A stretch of 64,000 bases of DNA from Streptomyces sp. P9-A2. GTDB taxonomy: Bacteria; Actinomycetota; Actinomycetes; Streptomycetales; Streptomycetaceae. The stretch lies in assembly GCF_036634175.1 (NCBI RefSeq), contig NZ_JAZIFX010000001.1:930001-994000 (forward strand), given 5' to 3'. Shown here one piece after another: positions 27,187 to 35,520 of this stretch. The number at the start of each line of letters is the position of its first letter. The stretch's first letter is position 1. A model generated the notes under the pieces. The model made no database searches and was not told the origin of the DNA. It worked only from the letters and a program-made list of their open reading frames with translations. A program made the position numbers and the translations under genes.

Positions 27187-27915
27187 ATGAGCGACAACGG
27201 TCTGCGGATCGTATGGATCTACCCCGACCTGCTGAGCACCTACGGCGACCAGGGCAATGTGCTCGTCGTGGAGCGCCGGGCCCGGCAGCGTGGCCTCGAC
27301 GTGTCCCGGCTGGACGTGCGAAGCGACCAGCCGATCCCGACGTCCGGCGACATCTACCTGATCGGCGGTGGTGAGGACCGTCCGCAGCGGCTCGCCGCCG
27401 AGCGGCTGCGCCGGGACGGCGGCCTGCACCGGGCGGTGGGCAACGGCGCGATCGTGTTCTCCGTGTGCGCCGGTTACCAGATCCTCGGCCACGAGTTCAT
27501 CAACGATCTCGGCCAGCGGGAGCCCGGCCTCGGCCTGCTCGACGTCGTCTCGGTGCGCGGCGAGGGCGCCCGGTGCGTCGGCGACGTGCTGGGCGACATC
27601 GACCCGCCGCTGGGTCTGCCGCCGCTGACCGGTTTCGAGAACCACCAGGGCGTCACCCACCTCGGTCCGACGGCCCGCCCGCTCGCCCGGGTCCGCTTCG
27701 GCAACGGAAACGGCACGGGGGACGGCACCGAGGGTGCCTACAACGACACCGTGTTCGGCACGTACATGCACGGCCCGGTACTGGCCCGCAACCCGCAGAT
27801 CGCGGATCTGCTGCTGAAGCTGGCGCTCGACGTCAACGCGCTGCCGCCGACCGACGACCACTGGTACGAGGCACTGCGGGGCGAGCGCATCGCGGCCTCG
27901 CAGCAGCCCGCGTAA
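27187..27915 (+). CDS. gatD: lipid II isoglutaminyl synthase, glutamine amidotransferase subunit GatD
   Basis: 242 residues from the ATG at 27187, choosing the start that gives the family length. Class-I-like amidotransferase: nucleophile Cys94 in FSVCAGYQILG and a His in GTYMHGPVLARNP, matching the Cys/His pair of characterised GatD. It supplies ammonia from glutamine to MurT. A short Gly/Asn/Thr repeat (GNGNGTGDGTEG) sits in a surface loop before the catalytic His. Confidence 0.95.
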   Translation: MSDNGLRIVWIYPDLLSTYGDQGNVLVVERRARQRGLDVSRLDVRSDQPIPTSGDIYLIGGGEDRPQRLAAERLRRDGGLHRAVGNGAIVFSVCAGYQILGHEFINDLGQREPGLGLLDVVSVRGEGARCVGDVLGDIDPPLGLPPLTGFENHQGVTHLGPTARPLARVRFGNGNGTGDGTEGAYNDTVFGTYMHGPVLARNPQIADLLLKLALDVNALPPTDDHWYEALRGERIAASQQPA

Positions 27916-27930
27916 CCCGCGACCGCGTCG

Positions 27931-27956
27931 GACGGGCCGGTGCCATCCGGCCCGTC
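27931..27956. terminator. hairpin after murT-gatD
   Basis: GACGGGCCGG / CCGGCCCGTC, perfect 10-bp stem with a six-base loop, 15 bases past the gatD stop. Confidence 0.75.
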
Positions 27957-28101
27957 TGACGGCTGGTCCGCACAGGTGAGCGGGGTCGTCCAGTAGGCGG
28001 ACGCGCGCTTCGGTCCCACCCCCCGGTGCCGCTAGGGTGGCGGGATCGAGCCGGACGACGCGGTCCGGTCCCGGCCCACGGCTAGAAGGTTGTTTCGGGC
28101 T

Positions 28102-29127
28102 ATGCGCATTGGTGTCCTCACGTCCGGCGGCGACTGCCCCGGCCTGAACGCCGTCATCCGCTCCGTCGTCCATCGCGCCGTCGTCGACCACGGCGACGAG
28201 GTCATCGGCTTCCGGGACGGCTGGAAGGGCCTCCTGGAGTGCGACTATCTCAAGCTCGACCTCGACGCGGTGGGTGGCATCCTCGCCCGCGGCGGCACCA
28301 TCCTCGGATCCTCCCGGGTGCGTCCCGAGCATCTGCGGGACGGTGTGGCACGGGCCAAGGGGTACGTCCAGGAGCTCGGCCTCGACGCGATCGTCCCGAT
28401 CGGCGGTGAGGGCACGCTGAAGGCGGCCCGGCTGCTGTCGGACAACGGCCTGCCGATAGTGGGTGTGCCGAAGACCATCGACAACGACATCGCCGTCACC
28501 GACGTCACTTTCGGCTTCGACACGGCCGTCGGTGTGGCGACCGAGGCGCTGGACCGGCTGAAGACGACCGCCGAGTCCCACCAGCGGGTGCTCATCGTGG
28601 AGGTCATGGGCCGCCACACCGGCTGGATCGCGTTGCACTCCGGCATGGCGGCCGGCGCGCACGCGATCGTCGTACCGGAGCGGCCCTTCGACATCGACGA
28701 GCTGACCGCGAAGGTGGGTGCGCGGTTCTCCGCGGGCAAGCGGTTCGCCATCGTGGTCGCCGCGGAGGGCGCCAAGCCGCGGGCCGGGACCATGGACTTC
28801 GACGAGGGCGCCAAGGACGTCTACGGCCACGAGCGGTTCGCCGGGATCGCGCGGCAGCTCTCCGTGGAACTGGAGACGCGGCTCGGCAAGGAGGCGCGTC
28901 CGGTGATCCTCGGACACACCCAGCGCGGCGGGACCCCGACCGCGTACGACAGGGTGCTGGCCACCCGCTTCGGCTGGCACGCCGTGGAGGCCGTGCACCG
29001 CGGGGAGTTCGGAAGAATGACCGCGCTGCGCGGCACGGACATCGTGACGGTGCCGCTGGCCGAGGCCGTCGAGACGCTGAAGACGGTGCCCGACGCCCGC
29101 TACGCCGAGGCGGAGTGTGTCCTTTGA
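28102..29127 (+). CDS. pfkA: 6-phosphofructokinase
   Basis: 341 residues from MRIGVLTSGGDCPGLN. The GGEGT motif keeps Gly at the position that marks ATP-dependent rather than PPi-dependent enzymes; PKTIDNDI, MGRHTGWIA and GHTQRGG complete the active site. It commits fructose 6-phosphate to glycolysis. The gene has its own gap of 186 bases with a weak TTCGGT-18-TAGGGT promoter candidate. The TGA stop at 29125-29127 lies at or inside the terminal bases of the IS605 element that follows, so the 3' end may have been altered. Confidence 0.95.
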   Translation: MRIGVLTSGGDCPGLNAVIRSVVHRAVVDHGDEVIGFRDGWKGLLECDYLKLDLDAVGGILARGGTILGSSRVRPEHLRDGVARAKGYVQELGLDAIVPIGGEGTLKAARLLSDNGLPIVGVPKTIDNDIAVTDVTFGFDTAVGVATEALDRLKTTAESHQRVLIVEVMGRHTGWIALHSGMAAGAHAIVVPERPFDIDELTAKVGARFSAGKRFAIVVAAEGAKPRAGTMDFDEGAKDVYGHERFAGIARQLSVELETRLGKEARPVILGHTQRGGTPTAYDRVLATRFGWHAVEAVHRGEFGRMTALRGTDIVTVPLAEAVETLKTVPDARYAEAECVL

Positions 29128-29290
29128 AGTGCTCTCCCGGCTGAAGCCGGGAGATTCCTGTCTACCTCACGGTGGCGGGCTTGACGCGCTTGGCGCGCCT
29201 GACGACTGCCCTCCCGGCAGCCGGGACGAGCGCGAGGCCCGTCCGGTACAGGTGCAAGACGTTGCGGGCCGCGTTGTGGTCGGCGTTGCC
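29124..29290 (-). ncRNA. predicted omega-RNA (TnpB guide RNA) at IS right end
   Basis: TnpB nucleases use an RNA made from the 3' part of tnpB and the right end, whose 3' tail is the flanking DNA. Here the scaffold would run through the end of tnpB, the CTCCCGGCTTCAGCCGGGAG hairpin and TTCAA at 29124. The guide would then be antisense to the last codons of pfkA (29104-29123). The 5' limit is a guess from known omega-RNA lengths. Confidence 0.45.
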
Positions 29291-30442
29291 CGACCAGCCG
29301 CAGTCCGGGTTCCTGCACACGAACACGGCCTGGGACTCCCGGCTGCCGGGCGTGATAGAGCCGCACGCCGAGCAGCGCCGGGAGGTGTTGGGGGCGGGGA
29401 CCTTGTGCAGGGTGCCGCCGTGCCGGGCGGTCTTGTAGGTCAGCAGGGTGACCGTGCGCCCCCAGGCCTCGCCGCTGATGGCACGGTTGAGCCCGGACTT
29501 CTGGGCGACGTTCTTCCCCGGCTCCTCGATGGTGCCCCTGGCGGACTTGACCATGTTCGGGAGGGTGAGTGCTTCGACCACGATCGTGCCGTAGGTGCGG
29601 GCGATGGCAGTGGTGGTCTTGTGCTGCCAGTCCAGGGCCCGGCGCTTGGCTTTCGCGCGCAGTCCCGCGATCCGGTCATAGGTGCGGTGCAGCCGGCCGC
29701 TGGTGCGCTCGCCGGACCTGCGGTGCCGCTTGCGCCGCGCGGCGCGCTGCTCCAGGCGCAGGAGTGTGGCCTTCTCCTCGCCGGTCAGCCATGCGCCGTG
29801 CTCGTACGCCGTCCCGTCCGAGAGGGCGATGGGCACGGTGACGCCCACGTCGATACCGACGTCCGACCCCTGGTGGGGATCGGGCCCGGCCTGAAGGGTC
29901 TGGACGCGGAAGGCGATGTGCCAGCCGAGCGCGTCCTTGATCAGCCGGGCCCCGGTGATCCGGTTCTCCGCGCCTGCGCGCTTTCCGACGGGCAGGTCCT
30001 TGGTCCAGCGGAAGCGGACCCGGCCCACCTTGGGAAGGTTGACCACGCCCCATCGCCGGTGCACGCGGACGATGTTCAGGTCGCGTCCCTGTGGGATGTC
30101 CACGGACATCACCGTGCGGAACCGTCCCTTGAAGTGCGGGGCGTCGGCCCGGTGCTCCCAGCAGTTCCGCCACGCCCGGAAGTACGCCTTGAGTACCGCT
30201 TGAGCGGCCTGCGCGGGGAGGGCGGCCAGGAAGTCGATGTCCTTGCGGGCCTGGTGGATCGCGGCGTCCGCGTTCGCGAGTGTCCGCTTCTCCTTCGGCA
30301 TCATCTGCCACCAGGCGTGCAGCAGGTTCCACAGGGTGCGGGCCGCGTGCGCCTGATCATCCACCGCGTGAACCCCGGCAGACGACAGCGCAAGCCGGGC
30401 ACGGTGCCCGAACTGCCGCTTGACCAGGGTGTATCGACTCAC
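29162..30442 (-). CDS. tnpB: TnpB, RNA-guided nuclease / OrfB-type protein of IS605 element
   Basis: 426 residues from the GTG at 30442 (VSRYTLVKRQFGHRARL); the frame extends 11 codons upstream. The RuvC-like catalytic acids are all present: Asp in VGIDVGVTVPIAL, Glu in IVVEALTLPNM, Asp in SGNADHNAARNV. The zinc ribbon is intact (CSACG and CRNPDCG). It is therefore probably an active RNA-guided DNA nuclease that promotes element retention. It is divergent from tnpA, with the two 5' ends within about 25 bases. Confidence 0.93.
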   Translation of the reverse strand: MSRYTLVKRQFGHRARLALSSAGVHAVDDQAHAARTLWNLLHAWWQMMPKEKRTLANADAAIHQARKDIDFLAALPAQAAQAVLKAYFRAWRNCWEHRADAPHFKGRFRTVMSVDIPQGRDLNIVRVHRRWGVVNLPKVGRVRFRWTKDLPVGKRAGAENRITGARLIKDALGWHIAFRVQTLQAGPDPHQGSDVGIDVGVTVPIALSDGTAYEHGAWLTGEEKATLLRLEQRAARRKRHRRSGERTSGRLHRTYDRIAGLRAKAKRRALDWQHKTTTAIARTYGTIVVEALTLPNMVKSARGTIEEPGKNVAQKSGLNRAISGEAWGRTVTLLTYKTARHGGTLHKVPAPNTSRRCSACGSITPGSRESQAVFVCRNPDCGWSGNADHNAARNVLHLYRTGLALVPAAGRAVVRRAKRVKPATVR

Positions 30443-30465
30443 GATCGCGAGAATAGCCAGGGTTG

Positions 30466-30894
30466 GTGTCACCACGCTGGAACCCGAACCCTGATGTCAG
30501 AACCGGTCGCCATGTTGTCTACAACCTGCACGTTCACTTGGTTTTTCTCACCAAATACCGGCGGAATGCGTTCACCGACGCCATGCTGACCCGCACGGAG
30601 GAGATCATGCGGGAGGTCTGCGCCGACTTCGAGGCCGAACTGAAACAGTTCAACGGCGAAGAGGACCACGTCCACCTGCTCGTGCACTACCCGCCCAAGG
30701 TCCAGCTCTCCAAGCTGGTCAACTCCCTCAAGGGCGTCAGCTCCCGCAGGCTCCGCCAGGAGTACGACAGCCACGTCCGCCGGCATCTGTGGGGCGGACA
30801 CTTCTGGTCCGGCTCCTACTTCGCCGGATCATGCGGCGGGGCACCCCTGACCGCCGTCAAGCAGTACATCGAAAACCAGCAACGCCCCGCCTGA
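30466..30894 (+). CDS. tnpA: IS200-type HUH transposase TnpA
   Basis: About 142 residues from a GTG (a TTG one codon earlier is possible). Y1-HUH transposase: VYNLHVHLVFLTKYRR start, HUH motif HVHLLVH, and the nucleophilic Tyr in AVKQYIENQ near the C-terminus. Length and motifs are intact. It catalyses single-stranded excision and insertion using the subterminal hairpins. The promoter must lie inside or opposite tnpB's 5' end. Confidence 0.92.
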   Translation: MSPRWNPNPDVRTGRHVVYNLHVHLVFLTKYRRNAFTDAMLTRTEEIMREVCADFEAELKQFNGEEDHVHLLVHYPPKVQLSKLVNSLKGVSSRRLRQEYDSHVRRHLWGGHFWSGSYFAGSCGGAPLTAVKQYIENQQRPA

Positions 30895-31089
30895 CCGACA
30901 CCCCGGAGACCGCAGCGCACTCCGGCGCTCCGCGCCTCCGGCCCAAGGATGGCCTTCACCCCCGGCGTAAACGCCGGAGCACTGGCCAAGATCAAAGGTA
31001 GAACCGCCCCCGGTCGCAGCCGCGGCCGGGGGCAGTTCTACTCTGGTGCGGACAGACGGCGCACAACCCCCACGAAACGGAGCCGGCGA

Positions 31090-32040
31090 ATGGATCACAG
31101 CGGGCACGGCACGACCATGGATCTGCCGCCGTTCACGCTGGGGCGAGGACTCGCCTGGTCGGCGGACCCGTTCTTCCTCGTCGCCTGTCTGCTGGGGCTG
31201 GCGCTGTACGGCTGGGCGGTCGTCCGCCTGATGCGACGGGGCGACAAATGGCCGGTGGGACGGACCGTGTCGTTCTTCGTCGGCGTGCTGAGCATCGGGC
31301 TCATGATGTGCACCGGGCTGAACGACTACGGCATGGTCATGTTCAGCGTGCACATGGTGCAGCACATGGTCATCAGCATGGTGTCGCCCATCCTGATCCT
31401 GCTCGGCGCCCCCATCACGCTGGCGCTGCGCGCCCTGCCCCCGGCCGCCCGTGGCCGCAGGGGGCCGCGCGAACTGCTGCTGATGCTGCTGCACAGCCGC
31501 TACATGCGGGTCGTCACCCACCCGCTGTTCACCATCCCGATGTTCATCGCGAGCCTGTACGCGCTGTACTTCACCCCGCTGTTCGACTTCCTGATGGGCT
31601 CCCAGGTGGGGCACATCTCGATGATGGTGCACTTCCTCGCCGTCGGCCTGGTCTTCTTCTGGCCGATCATGGGCGTGGACCCGGGCCCGCACCGGCCGGG
31701 GCACCTGATGCGGATGCTGGAGCTGTTCGCGGGCATGCCGTTCCACGCGTTCTTCGGCATCGCGCTGATGATGGCGTCCACGCCGATGGTGACGACGTTC
31801 CAGAATCCGCCGGGCTCGCTGGGCATCGACGCGCTCGCCGACCAGAACGCGGCCGGCGGTATCGCCTGGGCGTTCAGCGAGATCCCGTCCGTGCTGGTGC
31901 TGATCGCATTGTTGTTCCAGTGGCATGCCTCGGAGCAGCGGCAGGCCAAGCGCACCGACCGGGCCGCGGACCGCGACGGGGACAAGGAACTCAAGGCGTA
32001 CAACGCCTATCTGGCCTCATTGCACACATCGGACAGATGA
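31090..32040 (+). CDS. cytochrome c oxidase assembly protein (CtaG/caa3 type)
   Basis: 316 residues from the ATG at 31090 (MDHSGHGTTMDLPPFTLGRG). There are about seven transmembrane helices with conserved His and Met residues (VMFSVHMVQHMVISMVSPILILLGAP, VGHISMMVHFLAVGLVFF, GMPFHAFFGIALMM), typical of DUF1404/CtaG_Bacillus-type proteins used in copper delivery to cytochrome oxidase. The N-terminal MDHSGHG could bind copper. Only a weak GGAG precedes the start. The IS605 element ends about 100 bases upstream, so its promoter may be disturbed. Confidence 0.88.
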   Translation: MDHSGHGTTMDLPPFTLGRGLAWSADPFFLVACLLGLALYGWAVVRLMRRGDKWPVGRTVSFFVGVLSIGLMMCTGLNDYGMVMFSVHMVQHMVISMVSPILILLGAPITLALRALPPAARGRRGPRELLLMLLHSRYMRVVTHPLFTIPMFIASLYALYFTPLFDFLMGSQVGHISMMVHFLAVGLVFFWPIMGVDPGPHRPGHLMRMLELFAGMPFHAFFGIALMMASTPMVTTFQNPPGSLGIDALADQNAAGGIAWAFSEIPSVLVLIALLFQWHASEQRQAKRTDRAADRDGDKELKAYNAYLASLHTSDR

Positions 32041-32140
32041 ATCCCTTTCGATCACCTTCTTCCCCTCTCGCTCACTTTCTTCCCGATTCACCTGAAGGGT
32101 GACGCTGTTCAGTAATATGAGCCGCCGGGGGGAAGCGGTC

Positions 32141-34063
32141 ATGGCGCTGCGCGCATCGTCGTCGGGAGCGGGTCGGGTCGTCGCCGGCCGCTACGTGCTG
32201 CTGCACCGGCTGGGCCGGGGTGGCATGGGGCATGTCTGGCTGGCCCATGACCAGAGACTCGCCTGTGAGGTCGCTCTCAAGGAGATCGTGTTCCGCGATC
32301 CGGCCGAGCCCGGCCAGGAGCGGGAGACCAGGGTCGCCCGTGCCCGCGCGGAGGCCCGGCACGCGGCCGGTCTGCGTGATCACCCGCATGTGGTGACCGT
32401 GCACGACGTCACGGAGCACGAAGGCCTGCCGTGGATCGTCATGGAGTACGTGGCGGGCGCCGTCGATCTGCGGGAACTGGTCGCCCGGCGCGGCCCGCTC
32501 GCCCCCGCCGAGTGCGCCCGGATCGGACTGGCCGTGCTGGACGCGCTGGCCACCGGTCACGAGCGGGGCGTACTGCACCGGGACGTGAAACCGGCGAACA
32601 TCCTGCTCGCCCCGGACCGCACCGGAGCCCCGTACGGGCGGGTCCTGCTCACCGACTACGGCATCTCCGTGCAGCCGGACACAGGTGAGACGCGGTACAC
32701 CATGGCGTCGGGAGTGGTCGGCACCGCGGGCTGGCTGGCGCCGGAGCGGGCCACCGGGAATCCGGCGACGCCGGCCGCCGACCTGTTCTCCCTTGGCTGC
32801 ACGCTGTACCACGGCGTCGAGGGGCACGGCCCCTTCGAGCGGGAGTCGCCGCTAGCGTCGATCGCGGCGGTGGTCACGGAGGAGCCGCGCCGGCCGGTGC
32901 GGGCGGGCGCCCTGGAACAGGTGCTGCGAGGCCTGCTCGAGAAGGATCCCGAGCGGAGGACGTCCGCACGGGTGCTGGAGGCAAAACTGTCACGGCTCGT
33001 CACTCCCCAGTCCGAGTCGCACGTGCGGCCGCCCACCGACCTGGGTTCCCAGCCGCCCTGGGCCGCGTCGGCCCTGCCCGCGGTCGGGGCCGGAACTGCC
33101 ACGAGCACGACAGGGCGCACGGGAGCCGCAGGACGGGAGGAAGCCGCCGGACCTGCGGATTCCGCGGCGGGTACCGCACGTGCGGGACGTGCGGGTCCCT
33201 CGGCGGCCGGGACCGCCCCCGCGCACCAGCGTCCGCGCCACCCCGGCCTGCGGGCCGCCGTCGCCGGCGGGCTCGGGGTGGTGCTGGCCCTGGGTGGCAC
33301 CTGGTACGCGCTGGCCGACCGGACGGGCGACGGCGGGGTGGCGACGGCGCCGTACGGAGATGCCGTGGGGCTCGTCGAGCCGCTCGAGCGGGGCGACTGC
33401 GTGCGCGCCGTCTGGCCCGGCGGGCGCCGGTTCGCGGGCCCGCCCCGGCTCGGCGTCGAACCGGCCTGTGCGGGCGCGGCGGGGCGGGAGGTCGACGGGC
33501 AGGTCGTGGGATTCGTCGGGGCTTCCTCCGCCGAGGAGGCGCGGGAGCTGGGTCCGGCCCGGTGCGAGGAGGCCACACGGGAGTTCCGCGGGCGCATGGC
33601 CGCGGTGCGCCCGCTCGCCGTCGTACCGGTCCCGGACGGGTTCGAGGAGGCCGGGCGGCGCACCGCCTGTCTGGTCCTGGGGGCGCATGGGCCGTCGTAC
33701 GGGCCGCTCGGCGACCGGCGCCCGTTCGGCGCCGCGCTCGCGGACACCCTGCCGATGCAGCGCCGGGACTGCCTGGACGCGCGTCCGGGGCGTCGGGCCC
33801 TGCTGGTACCGTGCGGCGGCCGGTACGACGAGCAGGTCCTCGGATTCACCCGGCTGGGCGAGGACGTCACGCTCGCCGAGGCGCGCGGGGTGTCGGACGC
33901 GGCGTGCGCCCGTGAGGTACCTCCGCGTGACTACGGCTTCGACCCGTCCGTCCACGAGGCCGGGTCGTGGACCGGTGAGCGGTCCTGGGAAACGGGCGCA
34001 CATGTCGTCGTGTGCACCGTAAAAAGGCGGAACGGGGGCACCATGGAGGGAACCGAACCATGA
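32141..34063 (+). CDS. transmembrane Ser/Thr protein kinase (PknB type)
   Basis: 640 residues. I prefer the ATG at 32141 because GGGGGAA precedes it by eight bases; ATG 32117 and GTG 32099 lack a spaced site. Kinase domain about 15-290: GRGGMG loop, VALKEI lysine, catalytic loop HRDVKPANIL (near 145) and TDYG in place of the usual DFG (near 171). An Ala/Gly/Pro linker leads to one transmembrane helix (about 370-391) and an extracellular domain of about 250 residues with paired cysteines. It is a Hanks-type kinase. The extracellular part has no PASTA repeats and its ligand is unknown. Confidence 0.9.
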   Translation: MALRASSSGAGRVVAGRYVLLHRLGRGGMGHVWLAHDQRLACEVALKEIVFRDPAEPGQERETRVARARAEARHAAGLRDHPHVVTVHDVTEHEGLPWIVMEYVAGAVDLRELVARRGPLAPAECARIGLAVLDALATGHERGVLHRDVKPANILLAPDRTGAPYGRVLLTDYGISVQPDTGETRYTMASGVVGTAGWLAPERATGNPATPAADLFSLGCTLYHGVEGHGPFERESPLASIAAVVTEEPRRPVRAGALEQVLRGLLEKDPERRTSARVLEAKLSRLVTPQSESHVRPPTDLGSQPPWAASALPAVGAGTATSTTGRTGAAGREEAAGPADSAAGTARAGRAGPSAAGTAPAHQRPRHPGLRAAVAGGLGVVLALGGTWYALADRTGDGGVATAPYGDAVGLVEPLERGDCVRAVWPGGRRFAGPPRLGVEPACAGAAGREVDGQVVGFVGASSAEEARELGPARCEEATREFRGRMAAVRPLAVVPVPDGFEEAGRRTACLVLGAHGPSYGPLGDRRPFGAALADTLPMQRRDCLDARPGRRALLVPCGGRYDEQVLGFTRLGEDVTLAEARGVSDAACAREVPPRDYGFDPSVHEAGSWTGERSWETGAHVVVCTVKRRNGGTMEGTEP

Positions 34064-34076
34064 GGAGGGTGTCGCG

Positions 34077-34253
34077 ATGCCCGATACCAGCAACGGTTCC
34101 ACCTCGACGAAGACCATGGGAGTACTCACCGTCGGCGGGCTCGTCGCCGTGACGGCGTACACGGCGGCGCTCGGCAGCAACGGATGGCTGTGGTTCGGCT
34201 GGGTCGTCCTGGGCCTGATCACCCTCGCCATGGTCGCCACGCGCAGCGCCTGA
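34077..34253 (+). CDS. small membrane protein (58 aa)
   Basis: ATG at 34077 with GGAGG nine bases upstream, 13 bases after the kinase stop. After about 14 polar residues (MPDTSNGSTSTKT) come two hydrophobic segments, MGVLTVGGLVAVTAYTAAL and WLWFGWVVLGLITLAMVA. It is probably co-transcribed with the kinase and may associate with it. I do not recognise a named family. Confidence 0.65.
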   Translation: MPDTSNGSTSTKTMGVLTVGGLVAVTAYTAALGSNGWLWFGWVVLGLITLAMVATRSA

Positions 34254-34297
34254 GCCACCCGCTGGACCGCGGTCGGTGGCCGGGCCGCCCGCGGTCC

Positions 34298-34345
34298 GCA
34301 CCTGACGGGCCGGCTCACTTCGGTGCGAGCCGGCCCGTCAGGTGC
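34298..34345. terminator. 19-bp perfect hairpin overlapping the histidine-kinase 3' end
   Basis: GCACCTGACGGGCCGGCTC / GAGCCGGCCCGTCAGGTGC with a ten-base loop, between convergent genes. The right arm and loop encode the last residues of the kinase (HLTGRLAPK), and its stop codon lies at 34315-34317. It should stop transcription from both sides. Confidence 0.82.
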
Positions 34346-35520
34346 ACGCCCGGCTGGTACTTCGGCAGCCGGACGGTGACCCTCATGCCGGCGCCGACCG
34401 CGGTCTCGATGACGAGGCCGTAGTCGTCGCCGTACACCTGGCGGAGCCGCTCGTCGACGTTGGACAGACCGATTCCGCCCGTGTGGTCGACCTCGCGGGC
34501 GAGGATGCGGCGCAGAAGGCCGGGATCCATTCCGGCGCCGTCGTCCTCGATCACGACGAGCGCTTCGGCGCCGGTGTCCTGCGCGGTGATCTGTATGCGG
34601 CACTTGTCGGCCTTGCCCTCTAGGCCGTGCTTGACGGCGTTCTCGATGAGGGGCTGCAGGCAGAGGAAGGGCAGGGCGACCGGGAGCACCTCGGGGGCGA
34701 TCTGCAGGGTGACGGAGAGGCGGTCACCGAAGCGGGCTCGGACCAGCGCCAGATAGTGGTCGATGGCGTGGAGTTCGTCGGCGAGGGTGGTGAAGTCGCC
34801 GTGCCTGCGGAACGAGTAGCGGGTGAAGTCTGCGAACTCCAGCAGCAGTTCACGGGCGCGCTCGGGGTCGGTGCGCACGAACGAGGCGATCACGGCGAGC
34901 GAGTTGAAGATGAAGTGCGGGGATATCTGCGCCCGCAGCGCTCTGATCTCGGCCTCGATCAGGCGGGTGCGGGACTGGTCGAGGTCGGCGAGTTCGAGCT
35001 GGACGGAGACCCAGCGGGCGACCTCTCCGGCCGCCCGGACCAGGACCGCGGACTCGCGGGGCGCACAGGCGACGAGGGCGCCGTGCACCCGGTCGTCGAC
35101 GGTGAGCGGGGCGACGACGGCCCAGCGCACCGCGCAGTCGGGGGTGTCGCAGGTGAGCGGGAAGGCCTCGCCGCGGCCGGAGTCGAGGGGACCGGTCAGG
35201 CGTTCCATGATCTCGGTGCGGTGGTGGGCGCCGGCGCCGTCCCAGACGAGGACCTGTTCGCGGTCGGTGAGGCACAGGGCGTCGGTGCCGAGCAGGGAGC
35301 GCAGTTTGCGGGCGGACCGGCCGGCGGCCTCCTCGGTCAGTCCGGCCCGGAGCGGGGGTGTGGCCAGGGAGGCGGTGTGCAGGGTCTCGAAGGTGGCGTG
35401 CTCGACGGGCGTGCCGAGGCCGGCCAGTCCGGGCGGCCGGGCGGTGCGCCGGCCGAGCCAGAAGCCCGCGGCCAGCAGGGGCAGGACGGCCACGCACAGG
35501 CCCGCCAGGAATCCACTCAC
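34315..35520 (-). CDS. LytS-type sensor histidine kinase
   Basis: 401 residues from a GTG overlapping the symporter stop. One N-terminal membrane helix (FLAGLCVAVLPLLAAGFWLG) is followed by a GAF-like sensor region, the phospho-acceptor box RAQISPHFIFNSLAVIASF (near residue 200) of the His_kinase family, and a HATPase domain with LQPLIENAVKHGLEG, DDGAGMDP and GGIGLSNVDERLRQVYG. Its partner regulator is the LytTR protein two genes upstream in the same operon. Confidence 0.92.
   Translation of the reverse strand: MSGFLAGLCVAVLPLLAAGFWLGRRTARPPGLAGLGTPVEHATFETLHTASLATPPLRAGLTEEAAGRSARKLRSLLGTDALCLTDREQVLVWDGAGAHHRTEIMERLTGPLDSGRGEAFPLTCDTPDCAVRWAVVAPLTVDDRVHGALVACAPRESAVLVRAAGEVARWVSVQLELADLDQSRTRLIEAEIRALRAQISPHFIFNSLAVIASFVRTDPERARELLLEFADFTRYSFRRHGDFTTLADELHAIDHYLALVRARFGDRLSVTLQIAPEVLPVALPFLCLQPLIENAVKHGLEGKADKCRIQITAQDTGAEALVVIEDDGAGMDPGLLRRILAREVDHTGGIGLSNVDERLRQVYGDDYGLVIETAVGAGMRVTVRLPKYQPGVHLTGRLAPK

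Larger units (their letters stand above)
29124..30990. mobile_element. IS200/IS605-family insertion sequence with divergent tnpA and tnpB
   Basis: About 1.87 kb. The right end is at the low coordinate: on the minus strand, after the tnpB stop, comes GGAATCTCCCGGCTTCAGCC with the GGGAG closing arm, then AGCACTTCAA. This is the subterminal hairpin and terminal tetranucleotide expected of IS605 right ends (IS608 uses TCAA). The left end is at the high coordinate: on the minus strand TTGAT (30995-30991) directly precedes a segment with the hairpin CCGGCG-TTTA-CGCCGG. TTGAT is the known target of ISDra2. There are no terminal inverted repeats or target duplication, as expected for this family. Boundaries are predicted to within a few bases. 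Confidence 0.8.

Noticed and set aside
30466..30990. Stand-alone REP-associated transposase instead of IS200 TnpA
   Set aside because: tnpB lies divergently next to it and both element ends can be placed, so it is part of an IS605-type unit.
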